NCBI RefSeq assembly: GCF_040786275.1 | Contig: NZ_JBFMVT010000002.1 | Location: 3,472,001-3,536,000, forward strand | DNA: 64,000 nucleotides | Direction: 5' to 3' | From: Buttiauxella gaviniae | GTDB lineage: Bacteria; Pseudomonadota; Gammaproteobacteria; Enterobacterales; Enterobacteriaceae | Shown here: in pieces, positions 19,370 through 28,136 of the stretch | Layout of the letters: each line of letters begins with the position of its first letter | Numbering within the stretch: position 1 is the first letter of the stretch | Notes under the pieces: model-generated | What the model was told of the DNA's origin: nothing | Databases searched by the model: none | The model's input: only the letters and a program-made list of their open reading frames with translations | Made by a program: the position numbers and the translations under genes

Positions 19370-19495
19370 ACTCGGGGTGCCCTTCTTTGTGAAGGCTGAG
19401 AAATACCCGTACCACCTGATCTGGATAATGCCAGCGTAGGGAAGTCAGATGCCTGCCAGGTCATCCCTTCTTCACGCCGGGCAGGAGCTTTTACG
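19370..19495 (+). promoter_or_regulatory. TPP riboswitch (THI element) of thiMD
   Basis: The aptamer signature is complete. CTCGGGGTGCCC begins at 19371; GGCTGAGAAATACCCG, ACCTGATCTGGATAATGCCA and GCGTAGGGAAG follow, ending near 19446. The order and sequence match the E. coli thiM riboswitch. The rest of the leader to the start codon forms the expression platform and includes the GCAGGAG ribosome site (19481-19487). Thiamine pyrophosphate binding should hide this site and repress thiM and thiD translation. Confidence 0.96.
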
Positions 19496-20284
19496 ATGCA
19501 ACCTGACCTGCTACCCGGCCATCGCGCCGCGACGGTTTTACACGATTTACGACACGCTTCCCCTCTGGTTCACTGCATGACCAACGATGTGGTGCAGACT
19601 TTTACCGCCAACGTTTTGCTTGCCATAGGTGCTGCACCTGCAATGGTGATCGAGCCCGAAGAGGCCGCGCAATTTGCCGCAGTTGCCGGTGCGCTTCTTA
19701 TCAATATCGGTACGCTTACCGCCGAACGCAGCGATGCAATGCTGGTCGCCATTCACGCCGCAAATGAATCCTCCACACCCTGGGTGCTTGATCCGGTTGC
19801 CGTTGGCGGGCTGACATTTCGCACCCGCTTTGCCCTCGACGTGCTGACTCTCAAACCCGCTGCCATTCGCGGTAATGCCTCAGAAATCTTAGCTCTGGCG
19901 GGGGAACAATCCGGTGGTCGTGGCGTGGACAGTACAGACGATGCCTTTTCAGCATTACCCGCGGCACAAAGGCTCGCTCAGTATACCGGGGCGATTGTCG
20001 CCATCACGGGTGAGCGAGATTATGTGACCGATGGCAAAAACACATGGCATGTTGCAGGCGGCGGGGAATTGATGACGCGAGTCGTCGGCACAGGGTGTGC
20101 GCTTTCTGCAGTTGTGGCCGCCTGCTGCGCGTTGCCCGGCTCGCGTTTGGATAATGTGGCTGCGGCCTGCCAGTTTATGAAGCGTGCGGGGGAGCAGGCG
20201 ATTACCGTAAGCCACGGGCCCGGCAGTTTTACCCCGGCGTTTTTGGATGCGCTCTACGCGCTTAATGCGGAGGCGCTGGCATGA
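19496..20284 (+). CDS. thiM: Hydroxyethylthiazole kinase ThiM
   Basis: A 262-residue enzyme that phosphorylates 4-methyl-5-(2-hydroxyethyl)thiazole with ATP to salvage the thiazole part of thiamine. Family marks are [20 protein letters not shown] near residue 22, [11 protein letters not shown] near 97, [18 protein letters not shown] near 121, and the catalytic-loop motif [15 protein letters not shown] near 196 with the GTGC cysteine. Length equals that of E. coli ThiM. It is preceded by the TPP riboswitch and overlaps thiD by ATGA. Confidence 0.96.
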   Translation: MQPDLLPGHRAATVLHDLRHASPLVHCMTNDVVQTFTANVLLAIGAAPAMVIEPEEAAQFAAVAGALLINIGTLTAERSDAMLVAIHAANESSTPWVLDPVAVGGLTFRTRFALDVLTLKPAAIRGNASEILALAGEQSGGRGVDSTDDAFSALPAAQRLAQYTGAIVAITGERDYVTDGKNTWHVAGGGELMTRVVGTGCALSAVVAACCALPGSRLDNVAAACQFMKRAGEQAITVSHGPGSFTPAFLDALYALNAEALA

Positions 20285-21090
20285 AAGGTTTAAAACGCAT
20301 TAACGCGCTGACCATCGCAGGAACTGACCCGAGCGGCGGCGCGGGTATTCAGGCGGATCTGAAAACTTTCTCAGCGCTAGGCGCGTACGGTACCAGCGTG
20401 ATTACCGCCCTGGTCGCGCAGAACACGCGCGGCGTACAGTCGGTTTATCGTATCGAACCTGAGTTTGTTGCCGCTCAGCTTGATTCGGTGCTAAGCGATG
20501 TGCGTATCGATACCATCAAAATCGGCATGCTGGCGGAAACGGATATTGTGGAAGCGGTGGCTGAAAGGCTGGCGTTTTATCAGGCGCAAAACGTGGTGCT
20601 TGATACCGTGATGCTGGCAAAAAGCGGCGACCCGCTGCTGGCGCCTTCCGCCGTTGAAAGTTTGCGTCGTCGATTGTTGCCGCAGGTCGCGTTGATTACG
20701 CCAAATCTGCCCGAAGCCGCAGCCTTGCTGGCTACCTCGCACGCAAAAAACGAGCGTGAAATGAAAGAGCAGGGCGATGCACTGCTAGGGTTGGGCTGCA
20801 AAGCGGTGCTAATGAAAGGCGGGCATCTTGATGATAACGAAAGCCCGGACTGGCTATTCACCCGTAACGGGGCACAGCGTTTTACCGCTCCGCGCGTGCA
20901 AACCCGCCATACCCACGGCACAGGCTGTACATTGTCGGCGGCGTTAGCGGCTCTTCGCCCGCGTTATAGCGATTGGTCACAAACCATTGAGGTAGCGAAA
21001 GCATGGCTATCAAAAGCGTTGGAGCAGGCGGACTCACTGGAAGTCGGGCATGGGATCGGGCCGGTGCATCATTTTCACGCGTGGTGGTGA
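20281..21090 (+). CDS. thiD: Hydroxymethylpyrimidine (phosphate) kinase ThiD
   Basis: A 269-residue ribokinase-fold enzyme that phosphorylates HMP and HMP-phosphate to the diphosphate used by ThiE. The N-terminal [20 protein letters not shown] binds pyrimidine, [15 protein letters not shown] lies near residue 104, and the ATP/anion-hole motif [14 protein letters not shown] is near 212. It is translated from a start overlapping thiM and is under the same TPP riboswitch. A REP element follows. Confidence 0.96.
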   Translation: MKGLKRINALTIAGTDPSGGAGIQADLKTFSALGAYGTSVITALVAQNTRGVQSVYRIEPEFVAAQLDSVLSDVRIDTIKIGMLAETDIVEAVAERLAFYQAQNVVLDTVMLAKSGDPLLAPSAVESLRRRLLPQVALITPNLPEAAALLATSHAKNEREMKEQGDALLGLGCKAVLMKGGHLDDNESPDWLFTRNGAQRFTAPRVQTRHTHGTGCTLSAALAALRPRYSDWSQTIEVAKAWLSKALEQADSLEVGHGIGPVHHFHAWW

Positions 21091-21095
21091 GTTAA

Positions 21096-21129
21096 TGTCG
21101 GATGGCGCTTGCGCTTATCCGACCTACGA
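21096..21129. repeat. REP (repetitive extragenic palindrome)
   Basis: TGTCGGATGGCGCT, loop, GCGCTTATCCGACCTACGA: a typical enterobacterial REP with stem GTCGGAT/ATCCGAC and the CCTACG tail. It lies six bases after thiD and before yegW, where such elements protect mRNA 3' ends or bind gyrase. Confidence 0.85.
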
Positions 21130-21215
21130 TATCCTCATGGTTTTGACGCGGGAATACCATTGCAAGACCATTGGGTTATACTGCTTTTCACCTAATCTTC
21201 CTGAGCTTACATGAC

Positions 21216-21962
21216 ATGGAACTGGTTCACACTCAGCTAATAGAGCAGCTCACCCGGCGTTTTTCGCAGGCGGATAACATGCCGCTGTATCTGAAATTTG
21301 CGGAAACGGTAAAGTCGGCGGTACGCAGCGGTATTTTGCCCCAGGGTAATATTTTGCCCGGCGAGCGCGATCTCAGCCAGTTGACCGGCGTTTCGCGCAT
21401 CACGGTGCGCAAAGCCATGCAAACGCTGGAAGATGAAGGGGTGGTGACGCGTTCCCGTGGCTATGGCACGCAGATCAACCACACGTTTGAATATTCGCTG
21501 AAAGAAGCGCGTGGCTTTTCCCAACAGGTGGTATTGCGGGGGAAAAAGCCGGATACGTTATGGGTGAATAAGCGCGTGGTGAAATGCTCCCCGGAAGTGG
21601 CAGAGCAGTTGGGTGTGAAGGAAGATAGCGACGTTTTCTTGCTCAAGCGCATTCGCTATGTGGACGAAGATGCGGTTTCGGTGGAAGAGTCCTACGTGCC
21701 TGCGGATCTTATCGCCGATGCTGACGACATCGGCGTTTCGCTGTATGACTACTTCCGCAGCCAGAATATTATCCCGCAGCGTACCCGCAGCCGCGTCAGT
21801 GCCAGAATGCCGGACAGCGAATTTCAGTCGCACATTAAACTGGAAACGCCGGTGCCGGTTCTGGTTATCAAACAGGTGGCGTTTGACCCGCAAAATCGAC
21901 CTATCGAATACAGCATCAGTTACTGCCGCAGCGATTTATACGTCTTTATTTGCGAAGAGTAG
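21216..21962 (+). CDS. yegW: GntR/HutC-family regulator YegW
   Basis: A 248-residue repressor-type regulator. The start at 21216 (MELVHTQLIEQ) is chosen over 21171 because it gives the E. coli YegW length and N terminus. A GntR winged helix (about residues 15-85) reads ILPGERDLSQLTGVSRITVR. The UTRA effector domain (about 100-245) contains LKRIRYVDEDAVSVEESYVP and ends PIEYSISYCRSDLYVFICEE. The ligand is unknown; proximity to yegV-yegU-yegT suggests it controls that cluster. Its 3' end overlaps the convergent yegV by 27 bases. Confidence 0.93.
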   Translation: MELVHTQLIEQLTRRFSQADNMPLYLKFAETVKSAVRSGILPQGNILPGERDLSQLTGVSRITVRKAMQTLEDEGVVTRSRGYGTQINHTFEYSLKEARGFSQQVVLRGKKPDTLWVNKRVVKCSPEVAEQLGVKEDSDVFLLKRIRYVDEDAVSVEESYVPADLIADADDIGVSLYDYFRSQNIIPQRTRSRVSARMPDSEFQSHIKLETPVPVLVIKQVAFDPQNRPIEYSISYCRSDLYVFICEE

Positions 21963-22916
21963 CGCCTCAGTCAGTTGCTCAATGAGCGGCGCACAATCGC
22001 CGCCGCGATGGCTGACCACGTAAGACGCAACCGCATTGCCGAGACAAACCGCATCACCCAGGCTCCAGCCAGCGGCGAGTCCCGCCAGTGTGCCACCGGC
22101 ATGGCTGTCTCCGGCCCCAATCGTATCGACCACCTGCGCCGGGAACGGCGCTGCCAGCGCGATGTCTTCCGCTGAGGCAAACCACGCACCTTGCTTGTCG
22201 AGGCGCACAATCAGTGGCGAAGCGTAGCGCTCAAGCCACGCCCGGCAAATGCCTTCGATATCATCCCCAGCCACGTTCAACCCCTCTGCGGCAATGGCGG
22301 CTTCCTGGCGATTGAGCGACACCAGCGGTTTGCAGGCCATAATTCTTGCCAACAACGGCGCGGGAATATCGGCGATGCGCGGGCCGAAATCGATAAACGC
22401 CGTCACCTCTTTCAGCGATTCCAGCCAGCTCACCAGTAATTCTGCGCATGGGCCTGCGAGCTGATAACCGGAAAGCGAAAGCAGAGTACCTGGCGCAAGC
22501 TGTAACTGATCCAGCCACGTCTGGTTCCACTGATGTTCGACGCCGCGAAACGACATAAACGTTCTTTCACCGTCAGGCTCAACCAGCGCCAGGCACCAGC
22601 CGTTATCCCCGCTATTGGTGTGAATTTCGCTGCGGATGCCCTGTTTTTCAAGACTGGCGCGGATGATGTCGGCCCACGTTCCCTGGCCAATCGGCAGCGC
22701 ATTTTTTGCCGCAATGCCGAGCCGGGAAAGGGTGAGCGCAATATTCAGGGCGCAGCCGCCGATGTTTACGCTTTGCTGTTGCAGTTCGATATCACACCCG
22801 CGCCACGGCAGGGCGTAGGCGTCGGCAATCACATCAATCACCGCCGAACCCAGGACGCAAACCGGGCGTTTTGCTGCGAGTGTCGGGAGCCGGGCGTGAA
22901 GATCACTGGCTTTCAT
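21936..22916 (-). CDS. yegV: PfkB-family sugar/nucleoside kinase YegV
   Basis: A 326-residue ribokinase-family kinase. A longer frame reaches 22994, but the ATG at 22916 has GGGAGG six bases upstream and matches the E. coli length, so it is used. Visible motifs are VCVLGSAVIDVIADAYALP at the N terminus, NIGGCALNIALTLSRLG (substrate-binding di-glycine), and the ATP/catalytic motif VVDTIGAGDSHAGG with the general-base Asp. The substrate is not established; a nucleoside or a sugar released by YegU is a reasonable guess. The start overlaps the end of yegU, showing translational coupling. Confidence 0.92.
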   Translation of the reverse strand: MKASDLHARLPTLAAKRPVCVLGSAVIDVIADAYALPWRGCDIELQQQSVNIGGCALNIALTLSRLGIAAKNALPIGQGTWADIIRASLEKQGIRSEIHTNSGDNGWCLALVEPDGERTFMSFRGVEHQWNQTWLDQLQLAPGTLLSLSGYQLAGPCAELLVSWLESLKEVTAFIDFGPRIADIPAPLLARIMACKPLVSLNRQEAAIAAEGLNVAGDDIEGICRAWLERYASPLIVRLDKQGAWFASAEDIALAAPFPAQVVDTIGAGDSHAGGTLAGLAAGWSLGDAVCLGNAVASYVVSHRGGDCAPLIEQLTEALLFANKDV

Positions 22917-23916
22917 TGCGTGCCTCCCGCTGTTTACGATAGGCCGTAAAGATGCGGCTGTAGCGGGTAAAGTCGAACTGATTAACCTCATCAAGCTGCT
23001 GTTTTAGCGATGCATCGATACTTCCCACGCCGTGGATCGCGCCGCAAATCGCCGTCGCCATCGCGCCAATGGTATCGGTATCGCCGCCCAAATTTGCGCA
23101 CAATATCGCACAGCGATTGGGGTTGGTTTGCGCCAGCTCCACCATCGCAATCGCCGCCGCAACGGACTCAATGGTGCTGGTGCCGGTGCCAATCAACTGA
23201 TAAATCTGCTCCATGCCGGACTCGGTGCCGCGCGCGGTTCGGGCAACGTTTAACGCCAGTTCGATACGTGCGCCGAGTGAGGCATTAAAGGTCGTGACGC
23301 GTTTTTCCTGGGCATGGCGCGCAACTGACGGCAGCTCGTCACAAATACTCTCCCAGCTTACCCCTTCTATGGCCTTCGAAATCGCCCAGGCGATAACCAC
23401 CGCACCCGCAATCGCGAGATCGGATTTATGCGTCGGGCTTGATGCGAGCGCCACTTCATCCACAAACGCATCAAGATTATGCGTCGGCAGCAGGCAACCG
23501 AGCGGGGAGGCACGCATCGCCGCGCCGTTGGTGACGCCGTTGTTTTCAAGCTCGCTCACCGGCGTGCCCTGTTTAATCGCCTTGAGGGCAATTTTGGATG
23601 TCGGGCCGAGCACGTTTTTGTTAAACGCATCGAACCCTTCTGCCCAATGCAAAATATGGCGGCCAATAGCGTCCGGGTTAATTGCGCCTTCATGTTCGAT
23701 AATCGCGTCGGCCAGCGCCAGCGCCATGGAGGTGTCGTCGGTAAACTGCGCGCGGTCGAAATAACAGGCGGCGTTGTTTTCGGCAGGCCCCGGCAGGAAA
23801 CGATCGATCCAGCCGAAGTGCGCTTTTACTCGTGAGCGCGGCCAAAGTTCAGACGGCATGCCCATCGCATCGCCTAACGCCTGGCCGTAAAAGGCCCCGA
23901 GAATACGATTTTCCAT
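22903..23916 (-). CDS. yegU: ADP-ribosylglycohydrolase-family protein YegU
   Basis: A 337-residue all-helical protein of the ARH/DraG family. The N-terminal LGAFYGQALGDAMGMPSE, the metal-binding FTDDTSMALALADA near residue 57, and NLGGDTDTIGAMATAICG near 278 supply the Thr and Asp ligands of the binuclear Mg site. Family members cleave N- or O-glycosidic bonds of ADP-ribose or related nucleosides. It is placed between a nucleoside-type transporter (yegT) and a PfkB kinase (yegV), so hydrolysis of an imported nucleoside-like compound followed by phosphorylation is a plausible pathway. Confidence 0.93.
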   Translation of the reverse strand: MENRILGAFYGQALGDAMGMPSELWPRSRVKAHFGWIDRFLPGPAENNAACYFDRAQFTDDTSMALALADAIIEHEGAINPDAIGRHILHWAEGFDAFNKNVLGPTSKIALKAIKQGTPVSELENNGVTNGAAMRASPLGCLLPTHNLDAFVDEVALASSPTHKSDLAIAGAVVIAWAISKAIEGVSWESICDELPSVARHAQEKRVTTFNASLGARIELALNVARTARGTESGMEQIYQLIGTGTSTIESVAAAIAMVELAQTNPNRCAILCANLGGDTDTIGAMATAICGAIHGVGSIDASLKQQLDEVNQFDFTRYSRIFTAYRKQREARNESQ

Positions 23917-23918
23917 GA

Positions 23919-25196
23919 TTATGCTTCCTTTAACTCTTTTTCAGTTCGGTTGCCAGCAACCGCAATGGTGGTGATCTCTTTGTCCGATTCGCGGAAGAAC
24001 ACCATAAACAGCACGGTGATCACCGCGATCATTACCGCACCAAAACCCCACATTCCCGCCCAGTTGAAGGTCTGGCCGTTTACCGGCGTTGGGTAAGCGA
24101 ACATTTTTTCCATTAACCCTGCGCCGATGCGGTAGCCAAGCAGGCTACCAAAGCCCTGGCAGCAAAGCGTGATCAGCCCCTGAGCGGCGGTGCGCATATG
24201 TACCGGTGCTTTTTTATCAACGTAGATATAAGCGGTGACGTAATAGAAGTCGTAGCTTACGCCGTGCAACAAAATGCCGAGGAACAGCAGGCCGTAAGTA
24301 AAGATGTGGTCGGCACCGCCGTAGACGAAGAAGCCATAACGAATAGCTGCGGTAATAAGACCAAGCAGTAAGACCTTTTTAATGCCAAAGCGTTTAAGGA
24401 AGAATGGCAGCGCCAGCATAAAGAAGATTTCGGAGAACTGGCCGAGCGTCATCCATCCGGTTGCGTTATGCATCCCAACTTCGGTCAGATAACCGTTGGC
24501 GAAGATGTAATAGAACGCAAGCGGCATGGCAAACAGGAAAGAGCAGAAGAAAAAGACCAGGAAGTTTTTGTCTTTCAGTAACACGATAGCGTCCAGGCCA
24601 AGCATTACTTTCAGGCTCATTTTGCCGGTGCTTTTCGGCGGCGTATGCGGCAATACCAGAGCAAAAACCCCCAGTAATGCGGAACTTGCGGCGGTTATTA
24701 GCAGCGGCACGTTGGTGGGTGAAATATCGCTATAGCCGAGCATTTGCGGCAGGAATCCGCACACCAGGCCTGATGCAATCCAGCCGATAGTGCCCATCAC
24801 GCGAATCCGTGGGAAGTCGCGCTCCACATCTTCAACATGGGAAAAAGCGATGCTGTTGGTGAGCGCAATGGTGGGCATGTAAGTCAGGGAATAAGCCAGT
24901 AGCAGCGGGAAGAAATAGATGAACTCGGTCTGCTGGGCGGCCAGATACATCAGCCCTGCGCCGACAAACATCAACAGCGCCAGCATCTTTTGAGCGGCAA
25001 AGAAGCGGTCGGTTAGCGAGCCGACCAGAATCGGCGACAAAATTGCCGCGATGGCGGTACAGGCGTAAGACCAGCCGATTTCCGTGGCGCTAAATCCGCT
25101 TTTACTCAAGAACAGCCAAAGAGGGACGAACCACGCTCCCCAGATAAACCATTCAATAAACATCATGAATGAAAGGCTAAGTGTTGTACGTTTCAT
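23919..25196 (-). CDS. yegT: Nucleoside:H+ symporter-family transporter YegT
   Basis: A 425-residue inner-membrane transporter with 12 predicted segments, of the NupG/XapB type within the major facilitator superfamily. The frame extends to 25211, but the ATG at 25196 (MKRTTLSLSFMMF) gives exactly the E. coli YegT length and N terminus. Family stretches include EWFIWGAWFVPLW, RDFPRIRVMGTIGWI and HGVSYDFYYVTAYIYVD. It probably imports a nucleoside or similar compound with protons. It is first in the yegT-yegU-yegV operon, with two bases between its stop and the yegU start, and is divergent from fbaB. Confidence 0.92.
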   Translation of the reverse strand: MKRTTLSLSFMMFIEWFIWGAWFVPLWLFLSKSGFSATEIGWSYACTAIAAILSPILVGSLTDRFFAAQKMLALLMFVGAGLMYLAAQQTEFIYFFPLLLAYSLTYMPTIALTNSIAFSHVEDVERDFPRIRVMGTIGWIASGLVCGFLPQMLGYSDISPTNVPLLITAASSALLGVFALVLPHTPPKSTGKMSLKVMLGLDAIVLLKDKNFLVFFFCSFLFAMPLAFYYIFANGYLTEVGMHNATGWMTLGQFSEIFFMLALPFFLKRFGIKKVLLLGLITAAIRYGFFVYGGADHIFTYGLLFLGILLHGVSYDFYYVTAYIYVDKKAPVHMRTAAQGLITLCCQGFGSLLGYRIGAGLMEKMFAYPTPVNGQTFNWAGMWGFGAVMIAVITVLFMVFFRESDKEITTIAVAGNRTEKELKEA

Positions 25197-25474
25197 ACGT
25201 TGAACCTTCATGCTTGTGTTGGGTACACCTTGACCATACCAATTAATAATACCTTTTAAATACCTTTGGGTTGCTTTTTTGATCGCTGTTGCAAAAATAA
25301 CCCGCTGGCCGCTCCGCTTTACATCACGGTTTAGGCCGAAAGTGCTCCTGTAAGTGGCGAATACATGGCACCAGTACCAGGCTTACTGCTTGCCCATTGT
25401 TTCCATGGAATCAATGGCTCAGGAATCTTCATCCTCGGCGGGCAGGGGGCTCGCTGAATTTACGGGAGCGTATT

Positions 25475-26527
25475 ATGACTGATATTGCGCAGTTGCTTGG
25501 CAAAGACGCCGACAGCTTGTTACAGCATCGTTGTATGACTATTCCGGCAGACCAGTTGTATCTGCCAGGTTCGGATTATGTAGACCGCGTAATGGTGGAT
25601 AACAATCGCCCACCTGCGGTGCTGCGTAATATGCAGACGCTATATAACACCGGGCGCCTGGCAGGCACGGGTTACCTCTCTATTTTACCGGTTGATCAAG
25701 GCGTGGAACACTCCGCAGGGGCATCGTTTGCGGCAAATCCACTCTATTTTGATCCGAAGAATATTGTTGAGCTTGCGATAGAAGCGGGTTGCAACTGTGT
25801 CGCCTCGACGTACGGCGTGCTGGCTTCGGTTTCGCGTCGTTATGCACACCGCATTCCTTTCCTCGTCAAACTCAATCACAACGAAACGTTGAGTTATCCA
25901 ACCACTTACGACCAGACGTTGTATGCAAGCGTTGAACAAGCCTTCAATATGGGCGCGGTAGCGGTTGGGGCGACGATTTACTTCGGCTCGCCAGAATCGC
26001 GCCGCCAGATAGAGGAGATCTCAAGCGCGTTTGAACGCGCGCATGAACTCGGCCTGGTGACCGTGCTTTGGGCTTATCTACGTAATTCGGACTTTAAAAA
26101 AGACGGGGTGGATTACCACGTGAGCGCCGACCTTACCGGGCAGGCGAACCACCTGGCGGCGACTATCGGGGCCGATATTGTGAAGCAGAAAATGGCGGAA
26201 AATAACGGCGGTTATAAGGCAGTGAACTTTGGGTATACCGACGACCGGGTGTACACCAAATTGACCGGCGATAACCCGATAGATCTGGTACGTTATCAGC
26301 TCGCCAATTGCTACATGGGACGCGCCGGGCTGATTAACTCCGGTGGTGCCGCGGGCGGTGAAACCGATCTTACCGACGCGGTGCGTACGGCGGTGATTAA
26401 CAAACGTGCAGGCGGGATGGGGCTGATCCTCGGTCGCAAAGCGTTCAAAAAATCCATGTCGGAAGGTGTGAAGTTAATCAATGCGGTTCAGGATGTTTAT
26501 CTGAATAGTAAGGTGACGATTGCCTGA
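25475..26527 (+). CDS. fbaB: Fructose-bisphosphate aldolase class I FbaB
   Basis: A 350-residue archaeal/DhnA-type class I aldolase. The start at 25475 ([13 protein letters not shown]) follows GGGAG and matches E. coli FbaB; the open frame upstream to 25397 is not expected to be translated. Motifs include [16 protein letters not shown] near residue 67, [10 protein letters not shown] near 130 and the Schiff-base region [15 protein letters not shown] near 231. It cleaves fructose 1,6-bisphosphate to dihydroxyacetone phosphate and glyceraldehyde 3-phosphate, used mainly during gluconeogenic growth. It is monocistronic and followed by a palindromic repeat. Confidence 0.95.
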   Translation: MTDIAQLLGKDADSLLQHRCMTIPADQLYLPGSDYVDRVMVDNNRPPAVLRNMQTLYNTGRLAGTGYLSILPVDQGVEHSAGASFAANPLYFDPKNIVELAIEAGCNCVASTYGVLASVSRRYAHRIPFLVKLNHNETLSYPTTYDQTLYASVEQAFNMGAVAVGATIYFGSPESRRQIEEISSAFERAHELGLVTVLWAYLRNSDFKKDGVDYHVSADLTGQANHLAATIGADIVKQKMAENNGGYKAVNFGYTDDRVYTKLTGDNPIDLVRYQLANCYMGRAGLINSGGAAGGETDLTDAVRTAVINKRAGGMGLILGRKAFKKSMSEGVKLINAVQDVYLNSKVTIA

Positions 26528-26545
26528 TTGAACGCCATCTCCCCG

Positions 26546-26626
26546 GCCCCCACCCCAGCCCTCCCCTTTCCAGGGGAGGGAGTTTTAGCTCTTCCCCCTT
26601 AGCAAGGGGGAGGCTGGGTGGGGGTC
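26546..26626. repeat. Intact GC-rich palindromic intergenic repeat
   Basis: The left arm reads CCCCCACCCCAGCC, the right arm reads GGCTGGGTGGGGGTC, with inner palindromes CTCCCCTTTCCAGGGGAG and CTTCCCCCTT/AAGGGGGAG. The same element occurs at 120-200 and 39706-41073, both with an IS inserted. It behaves like a short, non-coding mobile palindrome of enterobacterial intergenic regions. Here it lies just after fbaB. Confidence 0.8.
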
Positions 26627-26677
26627 AGTACACACTTGTTCCCCCTCAGTTACCCCCGTCACAATTCCATAACAATT

Positions 26678-26693
26678 TGTGAAAAGCGTCACG
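26678..26693 (+). promoter_or_regulatory. Candidate CRP-binding site upstream of the enolase-superfamily gene
   Basis: TGTGA, six bases, TCACG, preceded by AATT: nine of ten core positions of the CRP consensus. It is about 200 bases before the start codon of the catabolic cassette. Control by catabolite repression would fit. The 270 bases between the repeat and the gene show no other feature I can support. Confidence 0.45.
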
Positions 26694-26896
26694 CCACCCT
26701 GGACAGATGTCCAAAAAAACGCATGTATTTACGCACCTTTGACCGAGGAAAAGGTCGCTTTTTACGCATACATTGTTTGATGAAACGCTGTTTTAAATCC
26801 GAATATAACCTATCTTTCCCTGACACTCTTTTGCTCTGGCACCAAGTTCGATACTGATTTCTCTCGTATTCGTCGTTAAAAAGGACCATCACGATC

Positions 26897-28051
26897 GTGA
26901 AAATAGAATCCGTAAACGTAACCGTTTTTACCTACCCAACCCGCCGTGTTTCAGACAGCGCAGGCCACTCTCATCCCGGCGCGGAAAGCCTGGCAAAAAT
27001 GGCAATGCTGACCATCACCACCGATGAAGGGGATTGCGGCTATTCGTTCGCGCCGCCGGAAGTGGTGCGCCCATTTGTGGTAAATGCGTTTTTCCGCAAG
27101 GTGCTGGTGGGGCAGGATCCGTTTAACCGCGAGCGCATCTGGCAAGATCTGGTGCACTGGCAGCGCGGGAGCGCACATCAACTCACCGAACGCGCACTTT
27201 CATTTGTCGAACAGGCGCTATGGGATTTAATGGGCCGCAAACTGAAAATGCCGGTCTACAAACTGCTCGGCGGTTTCCGTGACAAAGTTCCGGCCTACGG
27301 CAGCACCATGTGCGGTGACGAACTGGAAGGCGGATTATCCACACCAGACGAGTTTGGTCAGTTCGCTGAAAAGCTGGTTGCTCGCGGGTATAAAGCCATA
27401 AAACTTCATACCTGGATGCCGCCGGTCGCCTTTGCCCCAGATCCTAAAATGGATGTCAAAGCCTGCGCCGCCGTGCGCGAAGCCGTAGGGCCGGACATCG
27501 ACTTAATGCTTGATGGCTACCACTGGTACAGCCGCAGCCAGGCGCTGTATATCGGCAAAGCGCTGGAAAAACTCAACTTTGCCTGGTTTGAAGAGCCGAT
27601 GGAAGAAGAGAGCATGGCGTCCTACGTCTGGCTTTCGCAGAATCTTTCCATCGACGTTGTCGGGCCGGAAAGCTTGGGCGGCAAGCATCACAGCCGCGCG
27701 GACTGGGTGAAAGCTGGCGCGTGCGACATTCTGCGCGCCGGAGCAAACGGCGTGGGCGGCATTTCACCAACCATGAAAGTGGCGGCGCTGGCTGAATCTT
27801 TCGGCATGGATTGCGAAGTTCACGGCAACGGCGCGGCAAGCCTGGCAGTGGTCGGGGCGATCCGCAACTGCCGTTGGTACGAACGCGGTTTACTGCATCC
27901 GTTCCTCGAATATGACGAGCCCGCTGCGTACCTCAACAGCATCGTTGACCCGATGGACGCCGATGGTTTTGTGCATCTGCCGCAGCGTCCGGGCCTCGGT
28001 GAAGACATCAATTTTGACTATATCGAAACGCATACCGTCAGCCGCGACTGA
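26897..28051 (+). CDS. Enolase-superfamily (mandelate racemase subgroup) enzyme, substrate unknown
   Basis: A 384-residue protein starting at GTG. The N-terminal capping domain (about residues 1-125) and C-terminal barrel are complete. Metal ligands appear to be D206 (LMLDGYHW), E232 (WFEEP) and E258 (VGPESLGG). A D277/H309 pair (CDILR, EVHGNG) matches the acid-base dyad of the mandelate racemase subgroup. At the position of the usual KxK motif it has K169-L-H171. Members are mostly acid-sugar dehydratases or racemases. It is the first gene of a run with a five-gene peptide-type ABC transporter, so it probably acts on a compound brought in by that system. Dipeptide epimerases have a different Lys pair and are less likely. 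Confidence 0.85.
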   Translation: MKIESVNVTVFTYPTRRVSDSAGHSHPGAESLAKMAMLTITTDEGDCGYSFAPPEVVRPFVVNAFFRKVLVGQDPFNRERIWQDLVHWQRGSAHQLTERALSFVEQALWDLMGRKLKMPVYKLLGGFRDKVPAYGSTMCGDELEGGLSTPDEFGQFAEKLVARGYKAIKLHTWMPPVAFAPDPKMDVKACAAVREAVGPDIDLMLDGYHWYSRSQALYIGKALEKLNFAWFEEPMEEESMASYVWLSQNLSIDVVGPESLGGKHHSRADWVKAGACDILRAGANGVGGISPTMKVAALAESFGMDCEVHGNGAASLAVVGAIRNCRWYERGLLHPFLEYDEPAAYLNSIVDPMDADGFVHLPQRPGLGEDINFDYIETHTVSRD

Positions 28052-28136
28052 TCCATAGCTGAACAAAGTAGCTGAACAATAATAAGCCCGGCGCACGACG
28101 CTGGGTCATTTCTACCCTACAAAAACGGTATCTATC

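Noticed and set aside
26618-26892. Open frames on both strands (79 and 67 codons) in the fbaB to enolase-superfamily gap
   Set aside because: Basic, Cys/Arg/His-rich translations starting inside the palindromic repeat or control region; no ribosome site and no recognisable protein features.
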